Source: Isoetes taiwanensis
Taxonomy: Eukaryota > Streptophyta > Lycopodiopsida > Isoetales > Isoetaceae
Length of the DNA: 64,000 bases
Assembly: GCA_021234155.1 (NCBI GenBank)
Contig: JAJEKV010000014.1
Coordinates: forward strand, 16,154,872 to 16,218,871
Direction of reading: 5' to 3'
Shown one piece after another: positions 31,271 to 41,200 of this stretch (its first letter is position 1; each line of letters opens with the position of its first letter). The notes under the pieces were generated by a model, which searched no databases, was not told the DNA's origin, and saw only the letters and a list, made by a program, of their open reading frames with translations. Position numbers and translations under genes: made by a program.

Positions 31271-32788
31271 TTACTGATGGGATGGGTGATCCTCAAGGAA
31301 TTTCTTCACTTGGGCTGTACCCACTGTACGTCCCAAGTTCCAGAGTATATCCCTGGATGATCCCCCTCGGATAGCTAATGCTAGCTCTTCGACTCGTCTA
31401 TCGGAGGTATGAGCTGCTGTTACTGCCAACCGACCTTGTCGAAGGTGAGGTACCGCGAAGTCGAAAATGCTCAAAGCTGTCCTTCGCTTCACTAGAATTA
31501 CATGGTCGACTTTTTCCGATAGGCGGGCGTGCATACCAAAACCAGATAGTGCTATCAGCATCTGGATGGCTTCCTCTCCACGTGGACTGAAAAGCTTATG
31601 AAATACTATTATTCTGCCATCAGTAAGGAGCGGAAGATAGTATTTCAGTGCTGCTCCGGGTATTCCTCCCCGTGCTCCCGAGGTAGACCTGTGCCTTGAT
31701 GCATGCTGATCGACCGGTACTTGAACTAGTTCTTCGTAATCATGGAAGAGCGTTCGTACACTTGTTAAGTTCGTGGCTCTCCCTTGGAACGTTGGTAATG
31801 GTTCTTGTGAAGAAGATTCTGGTAATAGTACTCTTGTTGTCTTCCCCCTTATTCCCATCTGCTCTTGGAGTGCCACAAACTCCTCCTCTGTAGGGAGTTC
31901 TTCCGTCATCATGCCTCTGATAGAGCTATAGGCTTCGATGTCTGACATGTTGTGTCTTGTGTATGTGGCTGCTTCTCTTACTTGGACTGGAAAGTCATCT
32001 GTTTCTTGGTCGATGAAATCTTCTAAGTCCCGCTGTTGCCGTAGAAGGTGAAGGAGTTCGTCGACGCGATAGCCTCTGTCCCTGCATTCGGGAAGGTTTT
32101 TGATGTCGTTTAGTAACAAATATTCCTGACCTTCGACTATGATCGGCGCTAAACTTGTTATTCCCAGCCCGATTGGTTGTGCAATCCTTGGAGTGGTCCT
32201 GTCAGCTTCGAAGTGGGTAATATCTTGTTCTGCTTGACGGCGTTCTTCATCCGGATCCACTTCCATCTCATCTTCACTTTCCCCCTCTGAGTCCTCACTT
32301 TCTTCGGATGATTTCGCTATGGCCTCTTCGTACTCAAGCAGTAGTTGTTCGTCTGCTCCTGCGTCCAAGGGTGTGACCTCTAGTGGCTGGATTGATGGTT
32401 CACCTACCACGGTTTGGGCCCTATAGAATAAATATAGTGCTAAGGCTGTGTTGTAGGAGAAAAATCTCTTTCTATTACTACTCAGGGTCATGTAATTGGG
32501 CAGGCGCTCGGTTCTATTCTGCAGCAATTTCGCTATGTTGGGTATATGGCTAAGGGTTGTTTGCAATACAGTCTTTGGTACAAAGTACCCTATGCATGGG
32601 GGTACTTCTTGCAAGCTAGGAGCTAGTTTCTCTTGGAATTCTTGCAGAACTTGCTGGTAGAAGGGGTTGGAGTTCAAGGTTGCCGACAAGTCAAATTCTT
32701 TCTGGAAAACTTGAAATACTAGGTTAACATCTACCTCAGCAACGTGGGGAGAGGCGATGTACCAGCTGATGAAGGATGAAGTAGCCAT
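31271..32788 (-). CDS. Conserved accessory ORF of the H3-bearing Ty3 elements
   Basis: An intact 505-codon frame. I do not recognise a domain. An acidic Ser/Glu stretch (about residues 155-190) is followed by PIIVEGQEYLLLNDIKNLPE. The C-terminal half has GAALKYYLPLLTDGRIIVFH, KLFSPRGEEAIQMLIALSGF and VDHVILVKRRTALSIFDFAV. Aligned parts occur in the 410-codon ORF at 58566-59798 (VIYHQGQEYLLLDDI; HLTRFFLSAFRHGQVLFMAR; YVLVRRDLAMM), so the protein is conserved between two element lineages. It lies between the H3-like ORF and gag, with AT-rich spacers on both sides that look like introns or UTRs. Role unknown; position and conservation suggest a structural or chromatin-related accessory protein (inference). 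Confidence 0.75.
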   Translation of the reverse strand: MATSSFISWYIASPHVAEVDVNLVFQVFQKEFDLSATLNSNPFYQQVLQEFQEKLAPSLQEVPPCIGYFVPKTVLQTTLSHIPNIAKLLQNRTERLPNYMTLSSNRKRFFSYNTALALYLFYRAQTVVGEPSIQPLEVTPLDAGADEQLLLEYEEAIAKSSEESEDSEGESEDEMEVDPDEERRQAEQDITHFEADRTTPRIAQPIGLGITSLAPIIVEGQEYLLLNDIKNLPECRDRGYRVDELLHLLRQQRDLEDFIDQETDDFPVQVREAATYTRHNMSDIEAYSSIRGMMTEELPTEEEFVALQEQMGIRGKTTRVLLPESSSQEPLPTFQGRATNLTSVRTLFHDYEELVQVPVDQHASRHRSTSGARGGIPGAALKYYLPLLTDGRIIVFHKLFSPRGEEAIQMLIALSGFGMHARLSEKVDHVILVKRRTALSIFDFAVPHLRQGRLAVTAAHTSDRRVEELALAIRGGSSRDILWNLGRTVGTAQVKKFLEDHPSHQ

Positions 32789-33196
32789 GAGGAGGAGCGT
32801 GCTGCCGATATCAAACAGAACTGGAAGCGCTTGAGGAGGCTGGAAGATCGCCTTGGGCGCAGGAGCAACTTTGTAGGTGTGGTTGAGAGGTTATGGGGAT
32901 ATTTATAGGGATCTTGTACCCTAAAAAATTTAGGGTTTCTAAAACTTTTGGCATTTGGAGATGAAGTTGAATGTTTCTAGGTTAATTTGGGGCTAGAAAT
33001 GGCTTGTATACAATTTTAGGGTTCTAATGCAACAAATTTCGACCGAATTGGATAGGTCTATCACAAGTTATGGACCTTGAAAGGTCGGACCCCTCTAAGA
33101 GTGCGCGAGGAGGGTGTTAGGTTGGGACCTAAGTGGCCTCTGGCGCAGTCTTGGAGGTGTTGGCCTACCTATGCCCAATGGGTGCCAAGAACAAGT

Positions 33197-34219
33197 TTAA
33201 AAAGGTGAATTCCTCCACAAAATTTCTCGGACGAACCTCTGGAATGGAGCTCTGGGAATCAGAAATCCATAGCTCCGTTGGAAGTGGCGGATTTCTCGCA
33301 GGGCCCTCGCAAAAGGGGAGTCTTGGGATCTCTTCATAGGTTTCTTCGGGGGCTCCGGGAGCTCTGGTGGAGGTATCAGCTGGAATGCCTCTCGTGTTGG
33401 CCGCCCTCCTTCGACATACCTTACCCTGTGTGCCTCGTAGTATGCAGTGTGCTCGGCGTGCATCTTTTTGTATATAGTGTAGTCTGCTAGCTCCTTCTTG
33501 TATCTCCTCTCGGGCCCTAGAGTGTAAGAGTCCCTGGCCGTCTTGTTTGCCTTCTTTGCGGTTGTTTTCTCCTCACCTAGCTTCTTTGCCTCTTGCCATT
33601 CTGAAAACGGTGGAGGTAGCGGCGGGGGTAGCTCAACTTGCGTCTCTGCCTGGTCTTGGGCTGGGAGTGGGTCCTCCTCTTGGGGTTCATCTGTATCAGG
33701 AAGAGGGTTCTGCTGCTTCTGGGAGGATTCTCCAGTTCCTAGAAGTACTTCTTCCAAAAAGTCCTGCAGATTACCGGATTCCTCAGACGAGGATGGAGGT
33801 TGGTCGCCTTCGGTTCGTTCGCCGATGACGACGCCGACTGAGGTCCTCCTTTTCTTGGGCCGGGGTTCTTCTGTCATTACCCTTTTTCCTTTCCTGTCAG
33901 GTTCCTCCCTATTCTTTGTCCTCTGCTCTCGCCATTGGTCGTCTTCCCCTTCTGCAGCTTCTTCTTCCGCTTTCCTTCTCGCCTTCTCCTCATTTCTCTT
34001 GGCCTTTTCTTCCCTTTTCCTTGCCTTTTCTTCTTTCTTCCTGGCTTTTTCTTCTTTCCTGCGCCTCTTTTCCAAGTTCCGATAGTACCTAGGTCACCTC
34101 TCCATGTCGGCCTTCAGTTTCTCATCCGCATCTTTGAGCTTCTGTTCGGCGGCGAGGACTTGGGCGCTGGGCTTATCATCCTTCTTGGGCTTACGGGCGG
34201 TCTGTTTTGTTCTAGCCAT
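33197..34219 (-). CDS. Histone H3-like protein (H3 tail + coiled linker + H3 alphaN/alpha1), one in-frame TGA
   Basis: ATG at 34219-34217 opens MARTKQTARKPKKDDKPSAQ: the first ten residues are the canonical H3 tail with K4, R8 and K9, while S10 is Pro. After 41 codons an in-frame TGA (34096-34094) occurs, and the same frame continues as a Lys/Glu-rich coiled segment (KEEKARKKEEKARKREEKAK), an acidic/Pro linker and YKKELADYTIYKKMHAEHTA. It ends SPFARALREIRHFQRS then YGFLIPRAPFQRFVREI (33210-33312). The end matches H3 alphaN and alpha1 (ALREIRxxQxSxxxLIxxxPFQRxVREI). The frame stops before alpha2/alpha3, so no full histone fold is present. Upstream, the same frame is open to 34447. It sits where no Ty3 element normally has a gene. 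I infer capture of host H3; the function may be chromatin mimicry. Confidence 0.85.
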
Positions 34220-34447
34220 TGTGTGACAGCGTTCAATTCGGAGCAGGGCGCCAGAAGATCGGCTATCGGAAGGAGCTCGCAGAATCACGTGAGAAACCCT
34301 AAAAAATGAGCCTACGTCCCGTAATTTATAGGGTTTAATTTTTAGGGTTCGGTCGAATTGGTCATCTTGTTGTTTTGCTGGCGAAACTCTCCCCACCTTG
34401 AACCCAAGTGGAGTCTTCTTCAACCATCTTCCCTCAAACCCCTCCAA

Positions 34448-34781
34448 GAGTGCGCGAGAAGGGGGTTAGGTCCGGACCTAACTGGCCCCTGGCGCACCCT
34501 TAGAGGTGTGGTCCTGTTCTGCCCTAAACATATCCAATTTACACTAATGAACATGCGTTTCCCACTAATGTAAGTATTCTAACTCGATTCTACTATTTAT
34601 TTCACACTTTGAGTTTGTGTTGAGTAATTTCTAAGGTCATTTTTAGGGGACCCCTCCAAGAGTGCGCGAAAAGGGTGTTAGGTCGTGACCTAACTATGCT
34701 CTGGCGCACTCTTAGGGGTGTTGCTCTAAGTTGACTTTTATTTAGTGTTTTTCTGTGTTTTTCTGGTCTGCCAAGATCAAA
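34448..34781 (-). other. Leader of the Ty3 element
   Basis: Non-coding sequence between the primer binding site and the H3-like ORF. Three copies of a 'cccctccaagagtgcgcga(g/a)aaggg(t/g)gttaggt' block (near 33090, 34438 and 34650) recur in this leader and in the spacer below the H3 ORF. They could be structured RNA or packaging elements (inference). Confidence 0.5.
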
Positions 34782-34793
34782 GCTCTGATACCA
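34782..34793 (-). other. Primer binding site (tRNA-Met type)
   Basis: The minus strand reads TGGTATCAGAGC, one base from the 5' LTR end. This is the common initiator-methionine tRNA primer site of plant LTR retrotransposons and it fixes the element's orientation. Confidence 0.92.
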
Positions 34794-34794
34794 T

Positions 34795-36367
34795 TGTGAC
34801 GGCCCCAGCTCATATACGATGCCCCGCTCGTATACAAACTGGAGATCATCCCTCAAACCAGCATCTGACCGCTGATGTGAGGCCGTCCACCTAACATCGG
34901 GCCCTCGATGGTGGCCAAGAACCCGACGGGGAGGAATGGACGTGTCATTCATCCCGTCTCCCTCGGGATCGACCTAGCAACGGAAGCGTAAACACACATG
35001 AGCACATGACATAAATCAATAATAGCATACCCACCTCGAAGGGCGGTCCACCATATCACAGTAGCTGCAACAACACATCAGTACATCAACATAACATGGG
35101 GAAATCCTACCCAGGCCTAGACTCATGGGGAAAGACTGACGGCTTGGGCTCCCAGATAGCAATGCAGACAGAATTCATGGCAAGTGGATTTGGCTGGCAT
35201 AGGAACATGGTCGTTGGGTAGTCCACTCTATCCGCCCCTCCCGTGCACACTTTGCAGAATAGGTTGAAAAGCTTTGGGACCTAACCGTAGCCTGCCGGGT
35301 GAATAGCCAGAGGGGCTACTACTACTGGGTTGCATCTCCCCAGCCCCGATGAGGCAGGAGGGAAGTCACCTCCCCTCCAGAAGCACCCATGCCCTTCATA
35401 GGCGGCTAGAGAGCCACTGCTCTTATTCGACTTCAACTCACTGGAAGGTGACGCATCACCCCACGAGTGTCGAGCTCATGCCTTGCCCACACGCGGTGAC
35501 AAGCCATTAAGCCTAGCCCGCAGGGACCCCCGGTGGGCTTTACACACCAGAGGGGTCAGTCTGTGTAGGGACATGTTCTTCCTTATCAGCCAGTCGGATC
35601 CCTCCACCCACACCCAGGCGGGCTCCTGTGCACGGGCCGCATTAATTGGGAATTAATGGCCTAAAACTAGGATCATCCAACTACTTGGGCTCTGGGTCTC
35701 TACCCCCCTTCCCAATACACAAGAGTGGCGCATAGAATGTCAAAGCATCATCACAACAGAACTGAAATAATGGAATACATCTATTCTAATCTACCTAATC
35801 ATACATGGTTAGGTTCCTTTGTTAGTGTCTATCATTCTTAGGCTGTAGGGGTCGCCTATAGCTAAGAATGAATACTAATCCTATGGAATGAGGGCTGAAA
35901 ACTCGGATCTAACTATCGGATCAACCACTAACCGGCTTCCTGGCTGGCTCCCACTCCTCTGAAAGCGTCCATGCTGCTGGATCTCGTGACTGCTGTTCTT
36001 GGATCGAGCTGCAACCTAGGAATTCCGATTCCTCTGCTACTCTTCAGGCGAAATGGCGTCCAATGCTGCTGCAATCCGACCTATAGGGGCTGGAAATCGA
36101 AAGGGTTTCCCTTTTTAGGGTTTATGTCCCTTTATCCCCCACGAATTTAGGGCTAGGCCCTTTTGGTCAATGGGCTATTGCCACATGGCAAAAGATATTA
36201 TATTCACATGTTGCCTTAACATGTGCAATATAATAGCTCACAGGGTTGTACCCTAGGGTACTACCCCTTTTATGGTCGCTGTGTACATGTCGTCTGAGTC
36301 GACATGTACTAGTGACGTGTCAGTATAATATACGTATTCATACCGTATATTATTCTGGAACGTCACA
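34795..36367 (-). repeat. 5' LTR of the Ty3 element (1573 bp)
   Basis: TGTGACGG...CGTCACA ends. It retains the 545-bp and 60-bp blocks missing from the other LTR. The 60-bp block (36177-36236) is itself an imperfect inverted repeat around ACATG/CATGT with TATTATAT arms. It should hold the element's promoter; a TATATTATT/ATATAA region lies near 36326-36355. Confidence 0.9.
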
Positions 36368-38335
36368 ATGGAGACAGAAGACAAGACCATTGAAGGTGGC
36401 TAAAGGGACTGCTACCAAGCTTTTGGGACCCCCTCTTGCAATTGATATGAATATGCACGGGCTTTGGGCAGGCATTGTAAACAGGATTAAAAAGAAGCTA
36501 ACTCAATATCCAGCTACCCTTTCATTGGCTGGCAGAATTGAAATTGCCAACACTGTCATCATGGCCACTCATGTCTACTTCTCGTCTGCCATAATTGCTG
36601 ATAAAGGTTCATACAAGGAAATTGAAGCAGCAGTTAGAAATTTCATCTGGAATAAACATCACAAGGTGGCTTGGCATAATCTGGTCAGATCCAAGAAGGA
36701 AGGAGGATTAGGTTGCAAGGACCTCTTCCAATAGGCTCAAGCTCTAGCAGCTAAGTTAGTTTGGCGGGCAATTAATGGATCTAAATCACCAGCAATGGTT
36801 CTTATAAGATACTGGCTTGAACAGTCCCTACCAGCAGGTAAGAAGATACCCCATCAGCTCCCTGAATCAGCATTCACATACAATTTCAAGTGGCCCCGAA
36901 CACCTCACAGGTGATAAGAAGAATTTTCAATGCATGGAGTCAGGTGTCTCTTGTTTTCAGGGAAAGTGAGAACAATATGCAATATCCAGATCTTCACTTC
37001 TTCTGGCATATGGGCTTCACCAACACTCAAGACGACTGTCTTGCTCTCAAACACCCTCAGAGATACAAAAAATGGGTTTTGGCAGGGGTACAAACTCTAG
37101 AAGACCTAAGGATTGATAGCAGGTGGAAAACTTGGGATGAAATCTGCACAACATTGGGAAATAGTGGGACAGATAAGAAGATTTTCAAAAAAGTCATGGA
37201 GAAAGTAGAGGAGATAACTGAGCTAAGGGAGCTCCAAACGAAATGGACAGTAAAAGGAAAGGAGGGCTATAAGGTTGCAAGAATTTACCCATTGCTCCTT
37301 AAAAGCTCCAATCTGAAAATTTCTGACAAATGGCAATGTGAGGAAAAATTGGCTATCAGGATGGCTAGGTCTGGCTGGAAACAGTATTGTGCAAGGAAGA
37401 TAATTATTTTTAGGTGGCTTATCCTCAATCAAAGCCTTACTTGCAATGTAGCAGCTTCAAAATATAATTCTGTTATAGATGCAGCATGTGGGGCGGGCTG
37501 TGGGCAGGAAGAGAATCCATTACACATATTCCAGTGCCCGTGGTTGTTGCCTTTCTGGAAATGGGTGCAGAATCTAACCATCTTAACCCCGGGCACTACA
37601 AGTGGCAGCTTTCTATGTTTCCTGGATGAAAATAATCCATTCACATCCACTATCAGATCCATATAGCCTTATGGAGCATCTGGCTTCACAGAAATGGGGT
37701 TACCATGCAGAATCTGCCTCTAAACATGAACTGGTTAAAAGGACAATTTATTGCAAAGCTGATTGAGACTGCAATTGCCCATAGGAGAGAAAGAGGACTA
37801 GAATATGACAGAATGTGGGATAAAATTGGTGCTTTCAAGGGTCTGTTTAACCTTTTCAAGTTAGTCTTGCAGGATGGGGATGATAGTCTGGAATCATTGG
37901 CATCCAAAACATCACCTTGGCCTCTTATCTAATCATTTATTTTTCTGTTATTTTATTGCAGCACAATTCAACAAATTGAGAGCTCAAGGTTCTTTCAGGA
38001 TGTTCAATCCGGATGCAGAAATGAGTCGGGTAGACGTTGGAGACACATTGGTTTCACTCAAGATGTACATTGTCAGGGCAAAAGCTTTACGAAGAATTCT
38101 GAAGCAGGATGACCTGTGGCAGCATAACTCTCTCAAGCCTATCTTCAAAAAATTGTTCCAGGAGCAGCAAAGACAGAGAGAGGCAATTTCTGTTAGCCTG
38201 CTGGACAACACCATGCTTACTATACATGATTTGGATGAATCGCTTCAGATTTTGGGCAGGAACAAAATAGAGGAATTTGATCTTGGAGATCTGATCCAGG
38301 CTGAAGCAGAAGTATTCGGACCAGGAGAAGACTAA
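36368..38335 (+). pseudogene. LINE ORF2, C-terminal part (3' segment)
   Basis: After the ATGGA copy, the LINE resumes RQKTRPLKVAKGTATKLLGP, then LAGRIEIANTVIMATHVYFS. A TAG interrupts at about 36732 (DLFQ*AQALAAKLVW). A frame change near 36890 leads to SQVSLVFRESENNMQYPD. The C-terminal zinc-binding region reads AACGAGCGQEENPLHIFQCP (37480-37540). A second shift near 37665 leads to ERGLEYDRMWDKIGAF and the last part, ending FGPGED at 38335. Relative to the left part, the frame is off by one at the Ty3 junction, so a LINE frameshift predates or accompanies the insertion. Confidence 0.85.
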
Positions 38336-38549
38336 GTTTATCTTTGTTTATCTTTGTTGTTTTAAGCTTTCCAGGAACTTTCCAGCTTCTATATTTTGCT
38401 TGTTATATATATTAGGACCCGAGATCTCTCCATAGTGAGAGACTATGTATGTTACTGCTAAGAAAGGGGATTTTTAAGCTCCTTTTCTATCTGTATTTCA
38501 TGTTATAATGAATACAAACTCTGCCTTTATTCCCCAAAAAAAAAAAAAG
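38336..38549 (+). other. LINE 3' UTR and poly(A)
   Basis: About 200 nt ending in an A tract (38536-38548), followed by the right copy of the 14-bp target duplication at 38550-38563. Confidence 0.85.
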
Positions 38550-41200
38550 GAAAGATAGATGCCATCTGAATGTTGTCGCATTTCTATACCTAAGCAGTAA
38601 TGCACAAGACCAAGATCAGTCATCTTCAAATCACCATTCCAAAAAGAAGACCTAATGTCCATTTAAAACACTAGCCAATCTTTCATTGCGGCAAGAGCTA
38701 TAATGGATCTGCTACAGGAGCAAAGGCTTCATCATAATCTATGCCTTTTTTCTGCACAAAGTCCTTGGTTGCAAGTCTAGCCTTGTACTTTGAAACTTTC
38801 CCATCAGCATAAAATTTACGGCCAATAATTTGCTTACTAGCTGAAATTCAACTGGTTCCATGTGCCTTGCTTCAGCAATTGAAAGTATTCTTCTTCCATT
38901 GCATGCTACCACTGCTGATCACTGGCTGCTTTATAAAAGGTTTGTGGATCTACATGATCTTGGACCTTTGGCATTAAGGCAAGGTTACATGATCCTTTAG
39001 ACGACTACTATTTTTTTCATCAAACATGTTGATCTCCTAAATTCAACAACATGTACAACAGGTATTATAACAGATTCTGCAACAATTTGTTTTTTCTTGG
39101 CACATATTGACCTTCTAGGTTCAACAACAGGAGGTATAGTAAGTGCTACAATAGATGATGTAACAGGTGCTGGATCAGGTGCTACAGTACCTTCATATGT
39201 GCTAGACTCCCCTCGAAAGGAACTATGGACCAAAGGACTAGTGGGTTTGGGATCATCCCATTTCACTACTTCAGGCAAATGTGAGGTCACTAGAGAAACC
39301 ACCAGAGAAGGAGAGAAAGGTCTACTAGCCGCTGCTATTAGATCTCCAACATCCAAGCTGTTGTCATTGTGAGTTGTAGGAGAATCATATGAAGATTTAC
39401 CATTATACACAGCATCTTCAACAAATTGGACTGACTTGCTTACAATAACCTGCTTATTGGAAGGATCATACAACTTGTAACCTTTCTGATTTTTTGGATC
39501 CCGATGAAGATAGTTTTGATAGCCTTATCATGCAACTTCCCATACTTTTTTAGCTTCTAGCAGGTATGGAAGCATAAGCCAAGCACCCAAACACCCTCAA
39601 GCAAGACACATTTGGTTTCATTCTTCAAAATGCTTCATAAGAAGTCACATTCTGGACTGCCTTAATAGGCGACTTATTTGTCAAATAAACTGCTGTCACT
39701 ATTGCCCCTTTCCAAACTCGTAGTTGCTTGTGATGCATCATAGATCTTGCTAAATCAAATAAAGATATATTCCATCATTCAGCTACACCATTTTGTGGAT
39801 GAGCAAATCTGTCTACTTTTCTATTGTTGGTTTGAAGATCTTGAACTTGCCAAGCATCAGGATCAAGAAAAACCTTTTTCCACCTAGTGAAACATCAGGT
39901 GTATGACACAAATCAGAATGCAGCAGCTCAAGAGGTTGACTTACTCGATGAGTAGCCTGCTGTGGAAAAGGTACTTGAGGTTGCTTTCTGAGATGGCATG
40001 CAACACACTCAAGCTTGACACATTTCAAAGAGAGAATACATGTAACCATCTTTATTTTCACAAAGCATGTACAACATTGCCTCCAACATGACCAAAACGA
40101 TCATGCCTCAAGTGCTCAGCAGCCAAATTAGCACATATAAGACCATGTTCAGTCTTACGGACCGAACCATCAAAGATATGCAAGCCATTCCGAAGCATCC
40201 ACTGTGCCATGAACTGTAGACTTTTCAAGTCAATTCCTTCAAGTGGATCCTTGCCCAGCAGATAGGCTTTGCCATTTTTGAGTACAACTAATGGCTTGCC
40301 TTATCAAATTCAGCAGCAGATATGATGTTAGACTATAATCCAGATCAAATATGGCATTTTTCACCTTATTAACTACATCACGTTCATGCATTTGAAAAGC
40401 TACAATTATCACTACAAAAATAGGCAGAAATGGCACAAAAGTGATATTTATGCTCTGCCTTTTTACGGAGCAGAAACGTCACTTTTGTGCCATTTATGAC
40501 GTTTGTGCTCCCCAAATGACACAAAAGTGACATTTATGCTCTGCAAATGGCGGAGCAAAAACGTCACTTTTGTGCCATTTCTAGCTATTTTTGTAGTAGT
40601 GAATCCACTTTCCTGTGATAGGAAGAGAATATCTATCATCCATCTTGACATCACCTCCAGATCGAGGTTCAAATTTAGAAAACACATCTGAATCTCCAGT
40701 TAGATGAACCGTGACTCCCGAGTCCAAAATCCAGTCCTTCTGTGGGGTGCTGGCTGCTAGTGCAAGATTCAGATATTCGGCATCAAAAGTGGCACGTGCA
40801 ACATCACTTGTCTCTCCCTTAGTGTTGACTGCTGTGATTTTCGTGTCACTATCCTTTGAGTTTTTCTTTTTCTTCTTATAATCTGAACTATAGTGACCCT
40901 TTTCACTACAATTCCAACACTTAAATTCCTTGGATTTCTTACCATCAGACTTTACAGTTTTTGACTTCCTAAAGTCTTTGCTACCAGCAAACTTCTTCTT
41001 TGTGTCATCCCAAGAAGTAGACACAAAATTAGCATGGTCCACTCTCCCATCCCCTTGCTTCTACACCAACTCCTCTTATTGTTGTAGAATGGTTACTTTG
41101 GTTGTATCAATCTTCTCCTTGTATCTGATATTCGAAGAGATAATATTACAGGAAGGAGAAAGACCAACCCAGGTATCTTGAATCAACTGTTTTTCAGACA
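38550..41200 (-). mobile_element. Ty1/copia element, upstream half (gag, protease, integrase), degraded
   Basis: Minus-strand reading from 41180 downward starts with gag remnants and a zinc knuckle CWNCSEKGHYSSD (about 40890-40920). The protease follows as DWILDSGVTVHLTGDSDVFS (40650-40745). The pre-integrase/integrase finger is CVKLECVACHLRKQ with RVSQPLELLHSDLCH (39890-40030). Integrase remnants and the integrase-RT spacer come next (39473-38997, EPRRSICAKKKQ). The RT start is near 38600-38960, including KDWIPF-type text (TFYKAASDQQW). It then meets the LINE at 38550 and continues at 8108. Many stops are present. A CACTA-like MITE interrupts it at 40410-40601. No 5' LTR is visible. Confidence 0.8.
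40410..40601. mobile_element. CACTA-like MITE / foldback
   Basis: A 192-bp inverted-repeat unit. The left end is CACTACAAAAATAGGCAGAA and the right end is its complement with a TAG insertion (reverse complement CACTACTACAAAAATAGC). Both arms continue as TGGCACAAAAGTGA(C/T). Internal copies of the arm are repeated. It interrupts the copia protease region between TGKW and VAFQMHERD. A clean 3-bp duplication is not evident (tat versus aat). Confidence 0.7.

Larger units (their letters stand above)
24662..36367 (-). mobile_element. Ty3/gypsy chromovirus with histone H3-like ORF
   Basis: The element is complete in outline on the minus strand: 5' LTR 36367-34795, primer site 34793-34782, H3-like ORF, 505-codon accessory ORF, gag, zinc knuckle, protease, RT, RNase H, integrase, chromodomain, polypurine tract, 3' LTR 25626-24662. 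It is flanked by ATGGA duplications inside the LINE RT gene. The shared parts of the two LTRs differ at under ten or so positions over about 960 bp, pointing to a recent insertion. Defects: an in-frame TGA in the H3-like ORF, a TAG between gag and pol, frameshifts near 27715, 26930 and 26740, and large indel differences between LTRs. Confidence 0.92.
8109..38549 (+). mobile_element. LINE (L1-type non-LTR retrotransposon), interrupted by two later insertions
   Basis: Without its two insertions the element is about 6.3 kb (8109-11241, 23650-24661, 36373-38549). It encodes ORF1 (RNA-binding, CCHC), then ORF2 with AP-like endonuclease, reverse transcriptase and a C-terminal zinc-binding region. 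It ends in a short 3' UTR with an A tract at 38536-38548. A 14-bp target duplication flanks it inside a copia RNase H gene. The 5' end is GC-rich and near full length. ORF1 has two compensating frameshifts, and ORF2 has a nonsense codon and one or two frame breaks in its 3' third, so this copy is inactive but not ancient. Confidence 0.9.

Noticed and set aside
33543-34309. Plus-strand Ser/Phe-rich open frames opposite the H3-like ORF
   Set aside because: They are antisense images of the Lys/Glu-rich coiled linker, with no domain.
34782-34793. tRNA-Met gene fragment
   Set aside because: Only the 12 bases complementary to the tRNA 3' end are present next to an LTR; it is a primer binding site.
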